Counted from the first letter of the stretch, positions 50,748 to 60,296 are shown. The stretch is 64,000 nt of DNA from Desulfurella amilsii (GCF_002119425.1 NZ_MDSU01000018.1:434001-498000); one strand, 5' to 3'. Numbers and translations: made by a program. Notes: generated by a model from the letters alone, not told the origin.

Positions 50748-52066
50748 TAATAGGAATAATTGGAATAATTGGAATAGCAATAATTTGGGGAATTATTTCT
50801 TGGATTATTGAAACTATTCGAAACTCTGAGAAATACGTTAAACTAAAACCAAAGTTGGATAATTTAGAGCGTTCGGTTTCGGAACATGAAACAAAAGTAG
50901 AAAAAGATAGAGAGGAGTGGAAAATAAAGGTTGAAAAGTGGAATGAGAAAATTAAAAACGATAAAGCCGAAGTCGAAACAAAAGTAGAAAAAGATAGAGA
51001 GGAGTGGAAAATAAAGGTTGAAAAGTGGAATGAGAAAATTAAAAACGATAAAGCCGAAGTCGAAAAAATTGCTAAGCAAAAATCTATGGGATTCCCTTGG
51101 CTTGCTGAAGCATATGCTGATTATTTTGCACTAAAAGATGGGGAGCTGGAAAAGTATCTTAAATATAAAAAACATCCTGCTTACACTACCGCCGAAAATG
51201 TAAAACAAATTAAACAAGCAAAACGAGAATTACTAAAAGAGAACAAAATAGTTAGTTATAAAATAACCTATTTTGAAAAATTATTTCCTTGGCTTTCTGA
51301 ACTCATTGCTGATAATGAAGATGAATATATTCCTGTGAAAATAGGCGACAATGACGAAGACGAGGGTAATGAAGACAGAGTAAATGATTTTCTTACACCA
51401 GAAGAATACAAAAGTTTACCAACGGTTGAGAGAAATCAAATGGCTTTGGATAGATACTTAAAGAATAGAAATAAATCAAAGTGGGCAATCGGTAGAGACT
51501 ACGAAATGTATGTTGGTTATTTGTATGAACAAAATGGCTACTCCATTGAATACAAAGGTATTTTAGACGGCTTTGAAGACCTAGGCAGAGATGTTATCGC
51601 CAAAAAAGATGAAGAGGTTTGTATTATTCAATGTAAATATTGGGCACAATACAAAGAAATACATGAAAAACATATTTTCCAACTTTTTGGTACAACAATG
51701 GAGTACTGGATTCAAAACTTTAGATACTCTAAGAAACCAAAGACTTTTGAGGAGTTTGCCAAATTTTTAAACGAAAACAAGCTTAGACCAATATTTTTTA
51801 CATCAGCCAATCTATCTGGAAAAGCTAAAGAAATAGCAAATGCATTAAATATAGAAATCAGAGAAAACGAGCCAATAGGAGAATTCCCAAGAATTAAATG
51901 CAACATTAATAGCGATGAGTTTGGACAGACAAAAATCTATCACCTTCCAATGGATCAACAATACGACCGAACTATAATTGGTAATCGTTCAGGTGAGTTT
52001 TACGCTTTTACAGTTAAAGAAGCAGAGGATGCAGGATTTAGAAGAGCTTTTAAGCATAGATTTTAA
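50738..52066 (+). CDS. Mrr-like restriction endonuclease with membrane anchor and coiled coil
   Basis: A 442-residue protein. Residues 1-25 are a membrane span (LIIGIIGIIGIAIIWGIISW). Residues 30-110 are a charged coiled coil containing a perfect 29-residue tandem duplication. Around residues 240-340 is an Mrr-type PD-(D/E)XK core: GRDYEMYVGYLYEQNGYSIE, DLGRDVIAKKDEEVCIIQCK (Asp and Q-x-K). The C-terminus has PIFFTSANLSGKAKEIANAL, a second Rossmann-like stretch often seen after such nucleases. It would cut modified or foreign DNA near the inner membrane. The role is inferred from the fold and location. Confidence 0.75.
   Translation: MELIIGIIGIIGIAIIWGIISWIIETIRNSEKYVKLKPKLDNLERSVSEHETKVEKDREEWKIKVEKWNEKIKNDKAEVETKVEKDREEWKIKVEKWNEKIKNDKAEVEKIAKQKSMGFPWLAEAYADYFALKDGELEKYLKYKKHPAYTTAENVKQIKQAKRELLKENKIVSYKITYFEKLFPWLSELIADNEDEYIPVKIGDNDEDEGNEDRVNDFLTPEEYKSLPTVERNQMALDRYLKNRNKSKWAIGRDYEMYVGYLYEQNGYSIEYKGILDGFEDLGRDVIAKKDEEVCIIQCKYWAQYKEIHEKHIFQLFGTTMEYWIQNFRYSKKPKTFEEFAKFLNENKLRPIFFTSANLSGKAKEIANALNIEIRENEPIGEFPRIKCNINSDEFGQTKIYHLPMDQQYDRTIIGNRSGEFYAFTVKEAEDAGFRRAFKHRF
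50888..51061 (+). repeat. Perfect 87-base tandem duplication inside the Mrr-like gene
   Basis: Units 50888-50974 and 50975-51061 are identical. Each encodes 29 residues (ETKVEKDREEWKIKVEKWNE...). Complete identity at the DNA level points to a recent event or to slippage. Confidence 0.95.
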
Positions 52067-52114
52067 AAGATGAATAAGGTGTTTTGGGCTACGGACATTC
52101 ACCTCTTTGAATAG

Positions 52115-52139
52115 GAAAAAGGGGACTGTCCCCTTTTTC
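52115..52139. repeat. Dispersed palindrome, copy 6
   Basis: Perfect palindrome with arms GAAAAAGGGGAC and GTCCCCTTTTTC around T, after the Mrr-like gene. It may serve as that gene's terminator. Confidence 0.85.
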
Positions 52140-52148
52140 ACCATAGTT

Positions 52149-52214
52149 CCCATAAGAAAAATAATGCTGTTATAATAGCATTATCGAACTACAGGTGGTA
52201 AAGAGGGGTTAAAA
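52149..52214 (+). repeat. IS-end repeat, copy 2
   Basis: Matches 6586-6651 at 62 of 66 bases, same orientation. No transposase remains here; it is a solo end. It marks the right edge of the defence island. Confidence 0.65.
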
Positions 52215-52268
52215 CTTATTAAATGCAACAAATTAAAATTTATGGCAAGCATGTGTCAATGCAACACA

Positions 52269-53105
52269 CTAATAGCTTTTTTGAGCACTTTCCTTTAGAG
52301 AAACCATTATACCTGAAATGGATATTAGTATAATGCCTGCAATCTGCATAATTGTTGGTTTTTGACCTAAAAATATAAAACCCAAAGCTATGGCAAAAAA
52401 AGGGTCTAAATAGGAAAATACTGCGCTCGTTGAAACCTTTATGTAATTTAGTGAATCATACCATAAAAACAAAGCCAAAGCCGTATGAACTATGCCTGTT
52501 ACAATAAGGAGTAAAATGACATACAAATTTAAGCTAAATTTGAAGAAAAAAACAAAGGGAAATGTGAAAAATATGGAGATAAATATCTGATAGATTGTTA
52601 TTTTCACTGAAGAGTGACTAGATGTGGCTATCTTCGAAATAAACCCTAAAAGGCCGTACAAAAGGCCTGAAACTAAAGCAATAAAAACACCAAATACAGA
52701 ACCGCCAGGTTTTATAGATGGAACAAAGGTTAAAAAAGCACCCATAAAAGCTATGATGATTGCGAAAATTAAGGTCTTATTTAAAGGTTCTTTTAAGAAT
52801 ATTACAGCAAGAATAATAGTAAAAACAGGGCCAAAATAATAAAGCACAACAGCCGTTGCGATATCTGTAATATTTATAGCCCAAAAGAAAAATATCCAGT
52901 TTAGAGATAAAACAATGCCAGATAAAATTAGTGGCCATATTGGCTTAACTTTTAAAAGCTCTTTAAATCCAAAACGTCTTATAGAGTAAAAAAGCATACA
53001 AGGAAAAGCAAAAAGCACTCTAAAAAAGACAAAAACCACAGACGGTAGAGCACACCAAATAGAAAAAAGCGGTATAGAACCCCATATAAATGTGGCAAAA
53101 AACAT
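52269..53105 (-). CDS. EamA/DMT-family transporter
   Basis: A 278-residue ten-span permease made of two EamA repeats. Typical stretches are FWAINITDIATAVVLYYFGP, FTIILAVIFLKEPLNK, and in the second half NYIKVSTSAVFSYLDPFFAI followed by GFIFLGQKPTIMQIAGIILI. Such carriers export metabolites or amino acids. The first span appears to start upstream of the ATG (HKGLLEMFFATFIWGSI); no in-frame ATG, GTG or TTG is there, though an ATT at 53135 follows a GGGG-type site. The true start is uncertain. Confidence 0.8.
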   Translation of the reverse strand: MFFATFIWGSIPLFSIWCALPSVVFVFFRVLFAFPCMLFYSIRRFGFKELLKVKPIWPLILSGIVLSLNWIFFFWAINITDIATAVVLYYFGPVFTIILAVIFLKEPLNKTLIFAIIIAFMGAFLTFVPSIKPGGSVFGVFIALVSGLLYGLLGFISKIATSSHSSVKITIYQIFISIFFTFPFVFFFKFSLNLYVILLLIVTGIVHTALALFLWYDSLNYIKVSTSAVFSYLDPFFAIALGFIFLGQKPTIMQIAGIILISISGIMVSLKESAQKSY

Positions 53106-53364
53106 CTCAAGTAAGCCTTTATGTTTTGGCTTAATACATACACCCCTAAAAGATCAAGAATAGTAGGAAATCTTATATCACATTATTTTTACAAAGTCAA
53201 ATTTGCAAATTATTTTATGCCAAGCAAGGTTTTTGATTTGTAAGCTTGAAAAAAATGCTTAAACATTTTTTTACAATTTTAAAGAGATACACATGTACCC
53301 TTTTTTTTATAAACCATCATGTCTTTAATAGCGTTTTTGGTTAACTCAAGAATAACAAAAAATT

Positions 53365-53440
53365 TGGCTCCCCCGGAGGGACTCGAACCCCCGACCCGCT
53401 GGTTAACAGCCAGCTGCTCTACCAACTGAGCTACAGAGGA
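53365..53440 (-). tRNA. tRNA-Asn (GTT)
   Basis: A 76-base cloverleaf with encoded CCA. Acceptor arms TCCTCTG and CGGGGGA pair with G-T pairs, D arm GCTC...GAGC, anticodon stem-loop GCTGGCTGTTAACCAGC with anticodon GTT, T arm GGGGGTTCGAGTCCCTC. Confidence 0.96.
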
Positions 53441-53453
53441 GCAATCTTTTTTT

Positions 53454-53482
53454 ATGATATTACAATAATTTTTTTTTGTCAA
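53454..53482 (-). promoter_or_regulatory. Promoter of tRNA-Asn
   Basis: On the minus strand TTGACA (53482-53477), 17-base spacer, TATCAT (53459-53454), about 14 bases before the tRNA. Confidence 0.6.
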
Positions 53483-53494
53483 GCATTAAAAAAC

Positions 53495-53523
53495 TTGACA
53501 TTAAACGCTTTATAATCTATCTT
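53495..53523 (+). promoter_or_regulatory. Possible promoter of ppdK
   Basis: TTGACA (53495-53500), 17-base spacer, TATCTT (53518-53523); the start codon follows at 53557 with GAGGTG upstream. It stands back to back with the tRNA-Asn promoter. Confidence 0.45.
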
Positions 53524-53556
53524 TTTTACTAATCATACTTTTTTAGAGGTGTATAT

Positions 53557-56199
53557 ATGCGTTTTGTATATTTTTTTGGTAACGGTTTTGCAGAAGGCAA
53601 TGGTTCAATGAAAGACATTCTTGGCGGCAAAGGTGCAGGCCTAGCAGAAATGGCTCTTGCAAAAATTCCCGTACCACATGGTTTTACAATTAGTGCGGAG
53701 GTTTGTGATTATTATTACAAAAACAACAAAACTTACCCGCCTTCTCTAAAAGAAGAGGTAGAGTACAACTTAAAACGCTTAGAAACAACAACTGGTAAAA
53801 AATTTGGTGACAAACAAAACCCTTTGCTTGTTTCTGTACGGTCTGGCGCAAAAATATCAATGCCTGGGATGATGGATACAATATTAAATTTAGGTCTAAA
53901 CGATGAAACAGTAATTGCATTGGCTAAGTCAACCAACAACGAACGCTTTGCACTTGATTCGTATAGAAGGTTCATTCAAATGTTTGGTGATGTGGCACTT
54001 GGCATTGATAAAGAATTATTTGAAGATAAAATTAAAGAAATAAAGAAAAAAGAAAAAAGAAAATTTGACCATGAAATAAGCATTGAAGGTCTCAGGTGGC
54101 TTATTGACGAGTATAAAAAAATATACAGCGCACAAAACAAATCATTTCCTCAAGAGCCATACAGGCAGCTTTGGATAGCCATTGATGCAGTATTTAATTC
54201 GTGGATGAACAAGAGGGCAATAGACTATAGGCGCATTAATAAAATTAAAGAGAGCGATTTGCTTGGTACTGCTGTGAGTGTAGTAAGTATGGTTTTCGGC
54301 AATATGGGAGACGACAGCGGCACAGGCGTAGCTTTTACGAGGGATCCCTCCACAGGAGAAAAAAGGCGATTTGGTGAATTTTTAGTTAATGCTCAAGGAG
54401 AAGATGTTGTTGCTGGTATTAGAACCCCCTACCCGCTTGATTATTTAAAACAAATTTCGCAAGAAGCCTATGACGAATTGTTAAAGATATTCGACATATT
54501 AGAGTCGCACTATAAAGATATGCAGGATGTGGAATTTACGGTCGAGCGCAAAAAACTATACATGCTCCAAACACGCTCTGCAAAAAGAACCGCAAAAGCA
54601 GCTGTTAAAGTTGCAAAAGATATGGTAGAAGAAGGCTTAATAACAAAGCAAGAAGCTTTATCAAGAGTAAGCACAGACCAAATTGACCAGCTGCTTCATC
54701 CTTATTTTGATGAAAAAGCAAAAGCACAAGCAAAGTTAATTGCAAAAGGCCTTGGGGCATCACCTGGTGCTGCTTGCGGCAAGGTGGTTTTTAGTGCGCA
54801 AAAAGCAGAAGAGATTGGCTCTAAAGAATCGGTTATTCTTGTAAGGCACGAAACAAGCGCAGAGGATGTTGCTGGTATGGCTGCATCTTCTGGAATATTG
54901 ACTGCCCAAGGCGGCAGGACATCGCATGCAGCAGTTGTGGCACGCGGTATGGGCAAAAGCGCTGTAGTGGGATGCGAAGACATTGTTATAGATTATAATA
55001 ACCTCCAATTTAGCACAAATGGCACTGTTGTTAAAGAATTTGACACAATAAGCATAGATGGATCAACCGGCGAAGTTTTTTTGGGTGAAATAAAAACGCT
55101 CATACCTACTGGATTAGATAAAGATTTGGCACAAATACTGCAATGGGCAGATGAGGTAAGTAAACTTTATGTTAGGGCAAATGCAGATACACCGCAGGAT
55201 GCAAAAGTAGCTCTTGAGTTTGGCGCAAAAGGCATTGGTCTTTGCAGAACAGAACATATGTTTTTTGCACCAGATAGAATAAATATCGTAAGAGAAATGA
55301 TAGTAGCAAAAGACACTCAAAGCAGGCAAAAAGCACTAGATAAACTATTGCCAATGCAAAAAGAAGATTTCAAAGCCCTTTTTAAGACTATGCAAGGACT
55401 TGAAGTAACAATAAGACTCATTGACCCGCCACTACATGAATTTTTACCACAAACTGACGATGCGATACAAGAAGTTGCAAAAAGTTTAAATATTTCTGTT
55501 GATGAGCTAAAAAGTACTGTCAAAAGCCTTCATGAATTTAACCCAATGCTTGGTCACAGAGGTTGCAGGCTCACCATTACATACCCAGAAATTGCCATAA
55601 TGCAAACCAAAGCAATTATTTTGGCAGCTTTAGAGTTAAAAGCAGAAGGCATTGAGTGCTTTCCAGAGATTATGATACCGCTTGTTGGTATTGATGAAGA
55701 GTTAAAATATTTAAAAAACATTATCAAGCAAACAGTCGATGATTTAATGAAGCAAAGCAATATACTATTAAAATATTTAGTGGGCACGATGATAGAAATC
55801 CCAAGAGCCTGTGCAGTTGCAGATCAAATAGCCAAAGAAGCTGACTTTTTCTCTTTTGGCACAAATGACTTAACACAAATGACATTTGGCTTTAGTCGAG
55901 ACGATGCAGGCAAATTCTTATTTGATTATTTGGCAAAAGGTATATTAAAAGAGGATCCTTTTAAAACTATTGATACGCAAGGCGTTGGCGCTCTTATGAA
56001 AATCGCTGTAGAAAAAGGCAAAAATGCCAATAAAAATTTAAGGCTTGGCATATGCGGCGAGCACGGGGGCGATCCTGAATCTATTGAGTTTGTTCATTCA
56101 ATAGGCCTTGATTATGTTAGCTGCTCACCGTATAGAGTGCCAGTTGCAAGGCTTGCTTGCGCGCAAGCAGCTATTAACAGAAAAGCTGAAAAAGATTAA
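53557..56199 (+). CDS. ppdK: Pyruvate, phosphate dikinase
   Basis: PPDK interconverts pyruvate, ATP and Pi with phosphoenolpyruvate, AMP and PPi, a key step for gluconeogenesis in anaerobes. The 880-residue protein has the N-terminal ATP-grasp domain (MKDILGGKGAGLAEMA, VSVRSGAKISMPGMMDTILN), the swivelling phosphohistidine domain with ILTAQGGRTSHAAVVARGMG (His457) and the C-terminal PEP-binding TIM barrel (GIGLCRTEHMFFA, EFNPMLGHRGCRL, FFSFGTNDLTQMTFGFSRDD, GICGEHGGDP). Length matches the family. It is convergent with an MFS gene (4-base overlap). Confidence 0.97.
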   Translation: MRFVYFFGNGFAEGNGSMKDILGGKGAGLAEMALAKIPVPHGFTISAEVCDYYYKNNKTYPPSLKEEVEYNLKRLETTTGKKFGDKQNPLLVSVRSGAKISMPGMMDTILNLGLNDETVIALAKSTNNERFALDSYRRFIQMFGDVALGIDKELFEDKIKEIKKKEKRKFDHEISIEGLRWLIDEYKKIYSAQNKSFPQEPYRQLWIAIDAVFNSWMNKRAIDYRRINKIKESDLLGTAVSVVSMVFGNMGDDSGTGVAFTRDPSTGEKRRFGEFLVNAQGEDVVAGIRTPYPLDYLKQISQEAYDELLKIFDILESHYKDMQDVEFTVERKKLYMLQTRSAKRTAKAAVKVAKDMVEEGLITKQEALSRVSTDQIDQLLHPYFDEKAKAQAKLIAKGLGASPGAACGKVVFSAQKAEEIGSKESVILVRHETSAEDVAGMAASSGILTAQGGRTSHAAVVARGMGKSAVVGCEDIVIDYNNLQFSTNGTVVKEFDTISIDGSTGEVFLGEIKTLIPTGLDKDLAQILQWADEVSKLYVRANADTPQDAKVALEFGAKGIGLCRTEHMFFAPDRINIVREMIVAKDTQSRQKALDKLLPMQKEDFKALFKTMQGLEVTIRLIDPPLHEFLPQTDDAIQEVAKSLNISVDELKSTVKSLHEFNPMLGHRGCRLTITYPEIAIMQTKAIILAALELKAEGIECFPEIMIPLVGIDEELKYLKNIIKQTVDDLMKQSNILLKYLVGTMIEIPRACAVADQIAKEADFFSFGTNDLTQMTFGFSRDDAGKFLFDYLAKGILKEDPFKTIDTQGVGALMKIAVEKGKNANKNLRLGICGEHGGDPESIEFVHSIGLDYVSCSPYRVPVARLACAQAAINRKAEKD

Positions 56200-57347
56200 A
56201 TTAATTTGGAGAATTTTAACTTTAAAATAAGCAAGCTTAAAAACACCAGTGCAAATGGCAATAAGAGATAAAAGAGCATTGTAATGTTGAGAAAGTGCAG
56301 TATATAACCAAAAATTAGAGGCGTAAGTGTACCTATAATGTTTACAAGAGAGAAAAAGTAGCTGTTTGCTTTATTTCTCTGTTTTATATCAAAGCCTCTT
56401 GATAGGCTAATAAGTGATAAAACAAATGTAAAGCCATGAGGAAAGCCTAAGATAAACAAAGAAATTGCAAAAACTAAAGCAGAGTTTGAAATAATCATCA
56501 AAAATACGCCTACAATTGTAAGAATACCAGAAATTATCATATCGTGAAAAATTTTATTCGGTGGTTTAACAACCAGATACAGCCTACCCAAAAAAGATGC
56601 GCTAAAAAATAAGCTAAAATAAAGATTAATCGTAGAAAGATCTAGGCCAAACATATCTTTAGCGTAAATGCCTCCAAAAGCAATTAGCGCTGCAAAAGGT
56701 ATATTGTAAATCAAAATGCTAAGTATCGCAGACAGAAAATATGGGTTTTTTATTACTGAAACTTTTTCATCTGAATCTTCTGATTCATTTGGAAATTGTA
56801 TAAAAAAAGAAAACACAAAAGCAATAAAAGGGAAAAAAGAAAAAATCAAAAAAGACTCTCTTAAATTTACAATTTTTAGCAAAAAAGATTCTATTATTGG
56901 ACCAATGATTAACGAAGTACTAAGCGTTATTGTATATATTGCAATAATACGCTCTCTTTTAGCTTTATCTTCGCACAAACCCGCTGCTGTTATTATGTTT
57001 GGCATTAAGGCACCTAAAGAAAATCCTACAATTGAAACTAAAAACCAAATATTTATTTTATTTGAAAAATAAAACATTACGAAGCTTAAAAAATATAAAA
57101 AAGCTGAAAAAATAAAAAATTTCTTTCTTGCCAAACTTTTGAGTTTAGCGTTTAAAAAAGCGCTTACCAAAAATGGAAAAACGCCAAACAAAGCGCTCAG
57201 AAACCCAATTTGTACTGTATTAAAGCCTAAATCATACTTACCAAGCAAAGGTACCATTGTAAACAACATATTGTTGCTTGCCCTTAGTGCAAAGGTCATC
57301 GATAAAATAATCAAAACAATAAATATAAGATTAAAACTTTTTTTCAT
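56196..57347 (-). CDS. MFS transporter
   Basis: A 383-residue major facilitator with 12 predicted spans. It begins LIFIVLIILSMTFALRASNN and has LGFNTVQIGFLSALFGVFPF and a central loop rich in charged residues (NESEDSDEKVSVIK) around residue 190. It is of general drug- or metabolite-carrier type; the substrate is not known. It lies between ppdK and tRNA-Ala on the minus strand. Confidence 0.75.
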   Translation of the reverse strand: MKKSFNLIFIVLIILSMTFALRASNNMLFTMVPLLGKYDLGFNTVQIGFLSALFGVFPFLVSAFLNAKLKSLARKKFFIFSAFLYFLSFVMFYFSNKINIWFLVSIVGFSLGALMPNIITAAGLCEDKAKRERIIAIYTITLSTSLIIGPIIESFLLKIVNLRESFLIFSFFPFIAFVFSFFIQFPNESEDSDEKVSVIKNPYFLSAILSILIYNIPFAALIAFGGIYAKDMFGLDLSTINLYFSLFFSASFLGRLYLVVKPPNKIFHDMIISGILTIVGVFLMIISNSALVFAISLFILGFPHGFTFVLSLISLSRGFDIKQRNKANSYFFSLVNIIGTLTPLIFGYILHFLNITMLFYLLLPFALVFLSLLILKLKFSKLI

Positions 57348-57435
57348 ATATAGTATTTTACTTAAAAATAAAATTTTTACAAATACACAATATGCAATTA
57401 ATAAAAATAAAAAGCGGTAAATAATTCTTGTAAAT

Positions 57436-57511
57436 TGGTGGACAGTAGGGGATTTGAACCCCCGACCTCATGCGTGCGAAGCATGCGCTCTCCCAACTGA
57501 GCTAACCGCCC
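57436..57511 (-). tRNA. tRNA-Ala (CGC)
   Basis: A 76-base cloverleaf with encoded CCA. Acceptor arms GGGCGGT and ACTGTCC contain the G3-U70 pair that marks alanine. The anticodon stem is CATGC/GCATG with loop TTCGCAC, giving anticodon CGC. The T arm is GGGGGTTCAAATCCCCT. Confidence 0.93.
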
Positions 57512-57541
57512 ACAGTAATTTAAGTATTGTGTTTATTTTGT

Positions 57542-58666
57542 TCAATTTGTCAAGGCTTGATCTTGTGGTTTGACAAAAAACAATAAAAACGCACCCCCAA
57601 GTGCAATAACGGTATTTATACCAAAAGCAATATTAAAACCAAAATTGTCTATCAAAAAGCCTATTAAAATTGGAGCAATTGAAGCGCCTACCATAACCAT
57701 AGTATAGCTTATTGCAATATTTGTGTTCATTGATTTTCCACCTACTTCGGCTGCCAAAGCATGCCTTACGGGTATGGATACGCTTGTTGCAAAACCTAGC
57801 AAGAAAAGTAACACTAAGTTTGGAAACAACAAAAATAACACTAAAAATAAAGCCATTGATGTATAACTTACAAATATTACTTCTTTTCTGCCAAATTTAT
57901 CAGAAAATTTACCACCAATAGGCTGCGCAATAATGCCTGCAAGCAGCATAACACTAGCCATTAAGTTAGCATCGAGTATACTCTGGCCTTTACTGTAAAA
58001 ATAAGCAGGTAAAAATGCAGAAATACCCCTTGAAAAAAAAGGCGATACCATTGCAACAAAACCTACCAAGATAAGCTCTTTTGAAAAAGCGTGCTTTAGC
58101 GTAATAGAAAGCGGCTTTTCTTCTTGCTTGCAAAGCATTAGTATTGCTACCATCAAAAAACCTGGTATAGCAACAATAAGAAAAGCTTTTAAACCAAACC
58201 TCGACAATAAGTAACCCATACTAACTGGCGCTAAAAAGAAACCAATAGCACCGCCTATGCCATTTATGCCCAATGCCATACCTTTTTGGTTTTTAAACAC
58301 ATTGGCAAGCAGCCCCATACCTTGCGGATGGTAAATGCTAAGTCCTATACCAATGATCAAAGCTGACAAAACCATAAACAAAAAAGAATCAGAAAAGTAA
58401 AAAAGAATGAAAGACAAGCTCAGTATCAAAAACCCTAATTTTAGAGCTAACACTCTTTTTGCCTTTTTTTCTGCCATATAAGCAATGTATGTTTGCAAAA
58501 TTGCACTGACAATATAAGGTGTGCTAACAAGCACACCGCTTTGGACATAACTAAGATGGTAAACAGCTTTTAATAAGGGTATAGCTGGTGGTATTAAAAG
58601 CGAGTACCAATCATTAACTAAATGTGATAGGCTAACAAGCAATAAAGTACGAGCTGGTTTTGGCAT
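57542..58666 (-). CDS. MFS transporter, fosmidomycin-resistance (Fsr)-like
   Basis: A 374-residue major facilitator with 12 spans. The N-terminal SLSHLVNDWYSLLIPPAIPL and YHLSYVQSGVLVSTPYIVSA, and the region LIIGIGLSIYHPQGMGLLAN with H-P-x-G, are typical of the Fsr/YfnC-like branch. Also GGKFSDKFGRKEVIFVSYTS between later spans. It likely exports small molecules. It lies 4 bases before the efp stop region on the same strand (efp upstream). Confidence 0.8.
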   Translation of the reverse strand: MPKPARTLLLVSLSHLVNDWYSLLIPPAIPLLKAVYHLSYVQSGVLVSTPYIVSAILQTYIAYMAEKKAKRVLALKLGFLILSLSFILFYFSDSFLFMVLSALIIGIGLSIYHPQGMGLLANVFKNQKGMALGINGIGGAIGFFLAPVSMGYLLSRFGLKAFLIVAIPGFLMVAILMLCKQEEKPLSITLKHAFSKELILVGFVAMVSPFFSRGISAFLPAYFYSKGQSILDANLMASVMLLAGIIAQPIGGKFSDKFGRKEVIFVSYTSMALFLVLFLLFPNLVLLFLLGFATSVSIPVRHALAAEVGGKSMNTNIAISYTMVMVGASIAPILIGFLIDNFGFNIAFGINTVIALGGAFLLFFVKPQDQALTN

Positions 58667-58670
58667 TTAT

Positions 58671-59234
58671 TTATTTGTTTACCCTCTCAACGTACTCTCC
58701 TGTGCGTGTATCAATTCTTAGTATATCGCCTTCTTTTATAAAGAAAGGAACCTGAATGGTTGTATTTGTTTCAAGTACAGCTGGTTTTGTGCCTGTTGCT
58801 GCGGTATCACCTTTAAAACCAGGCTCTGTCTCTATAACTTTTAACTCAACAAAGTTTGGTAAAGATATGCCAATAGGCAAGTTTTTATAAAGCAAAACAA
58901 AGACATCTTTATTTTCCTGCAAAAATTTAGCTTCTTGTTCAATCACGTCTTTTGGTATTACATATTCTTCATAGTTTGAATTATCCATAAAATGATAGCC
59001 ATGTTCGTCTTGGTAGAGAAATTGCATAGGCTTTTCTTCTACATCAGCTTTTGGAATTTTAACACCCGATTTGAAAGTCTTTTCAACAACATTTAAAGTC
59101 TTTAAATTTTTTAATTTTACTCTAACAAATGCCTGACCCTTGCCTGGTTTAATGTGCTCATAACTTACAATCTCATATGGCTCATCATCCATCTCAACTT
59201 TAGAGCCTTTTTTAAATTCATTTGTACTAAGCAT
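58671..59234 (-). CDS. efp: Elongation factor P
   Basis: EF-P rescues ribosomes stalled on polyproline. The 187-residue protein has the three beta-barrel domains: STNEFKKGSKVEMDDEPYEI, the loop HIKPGKGQAFVRVKLKN with Lys32 at the tip, KTFKSGVKIPKADVEEKPMQ, and GFKGDTAATGTKPAVLETNT with IQVPFFIKEGDILRIDTRTG near the end. The ATG at 59234 has GGAGGAG 5 bases upstream; a TTG at 59246 lies inside it. No modification enzyme is seen nearby. It follows the M24 peptidase gene closely. Confidence 0.95.
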   Translation of the reverse strand: MLSTNEFKKGSKVEMDDEPYEIVSYEHIKPGKGQAFVRVKLKNLKTLNVVEKTFKSGVKIPKADVEEKPMQFLYQDEHGYHFMDNSNYEEYVIPKDVIEQEAKFLQENKDVFVLLYKNLPIGISLPNFVELKVIETEPGFKGDTAATGTKPAVLETNTTIQVPFFIKEGDILRIDTRTGEYVERVNK

Positions 59235-59246
59235 CAACTCCTCCAA

Positions 59247-60296
59247 CTAAATAATTTCCATAAATGGTGCATAACCTAATATTTCAACATCGTTTTCTTT
59301 AACTAAAATTGTTTGTTCAATTCTAACACCATATTTGCCAGGTATGTATATGCCTGGCTCAATTGTAAAAACCATATTTGGCACAATAAGCGTATCATTT
59401 GATAAGTCAATATTGGGTAACTCATGAATATCAAGCCCCACACCGTGTCCTGTTGAGTGAATAAAGTATTTGTCAAGACCGTATTTGGCAAGCTCATCGC
59501 GCGCCCTTTTGTCAATATCTTTGGCTTTTGTCCTATTTGGAGCAATAAACTCCCTTGCAAAAGTTTGGGCATAAAAAAGCGCATTGTAAAAATCTCTTTC
59601 TTCATCTGTGCGCTTGCCCACCAAAAAGGTATATGTACAATCACTGTTGTACCCATCAACGCAGGCACCAAAATCTATCATTAAAAAATCCCCATCTTCT
59701 ATTTTTTTATCCGTTGGCTTATGATGCGGGAATGAAGTATTTACTCCACTTGCAACAATTGTTTCAAAAGCGCTTTTTTGAGCTCCATGCTTAACCATCT
59801 GATAATCTAGCTCACCTTGAAGCTCTTTTTCGCTAATACCTATTTTAATCATTGAATAAACTTTTGTAAAGGCATTGCGCGCAATTAAAGCAGCTCTTTT
59901 TATTGAGTTTATCTCACTTTGCTCTTTTATTATTCTAATTTGCTTAGAAAAGTCTGTTGCATCTTTTATCTCAAAATTTTTCCTTAATGTTTCGAGATTA
60001 AAAGCGCTTGTGCTTTTTAAATCCAGGGCAATTGAGTGAATTTTATTTTCAATTAAATACTCTTGCAGGCTTTTTACACCATGCAAAGCCTGTATTACTT
60101 CTGCATGAGGTTTTTGGTTTATTATGCTATCATAAGAAAGCTTATTTGCAAATATAAAAGTTTTTTGCTCGATAATCAACAAAATACCCTCGCTGTCTGC
60201 TTGCGTAAAATAAAGCATATCGGAATTATCAAACGATACGAAACAATCAGCACCAATCTCGTTTACTCGTTTAAAAATCTTTTCTATTCTTGTCAT
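59247..60296 (-). CDS. M24-family Xaa-Pro aminopeptidase
   Basis: A 349-residue creatinase-fold peptidase that removes residues before proline. Metal ligands appear in order: LMIDFGACVDGYNSDCTYTF (two Asp), HSTGHGVGLDIHELPN (His), VFTIEPGIYIPG (Glu) and GVRIEQTILV (Glu). The N-terminal domain (residues 1-125) is the creatinase_N type. It is placed directly upstream of efp, a pairing seen in many bacteria. Its start overlaps the stop of the diguanylate cyclase gene by 4 bases. Confidence 0.92.
   Translation of the reverse strand: MTRIEKIFKRVNEIGADCFVSFDNSDMLYFTQADSEGILLIIEQKTFIFANKLSYDSIINQKPHAEVIQALHGVKSLQEYLIENKIHSIALDLKSTSAFNLETLRKNFEIKDATDFSKQIRIIKEQSEINSIKRAALIARNAFTKVYSMIKIGISEKELQGELDYQMVKHGAQKSAFETIVASGVNTSFPHHKPTDKKIEDGDFLMIDFGACVDGYNSDCTYTFLVGKRTDEERDFYNALFYAQTFAREFIAPNRTKAKDIDKRARDELAKYGLDKYFIHSTGHGVGLDIHELPNIDLSNDTLIVPNMVFTIEPGIYIPGKYGVRIEQTILVKENDVEILGYAPFMEII

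Noticed and set aside
53495-53516. TTGACA followed by TATAAT before ppdK as a consensus promoter
   Set aside because: The spacer is only 10 bases; the weaker TATCTT at 17 bases was used instead.
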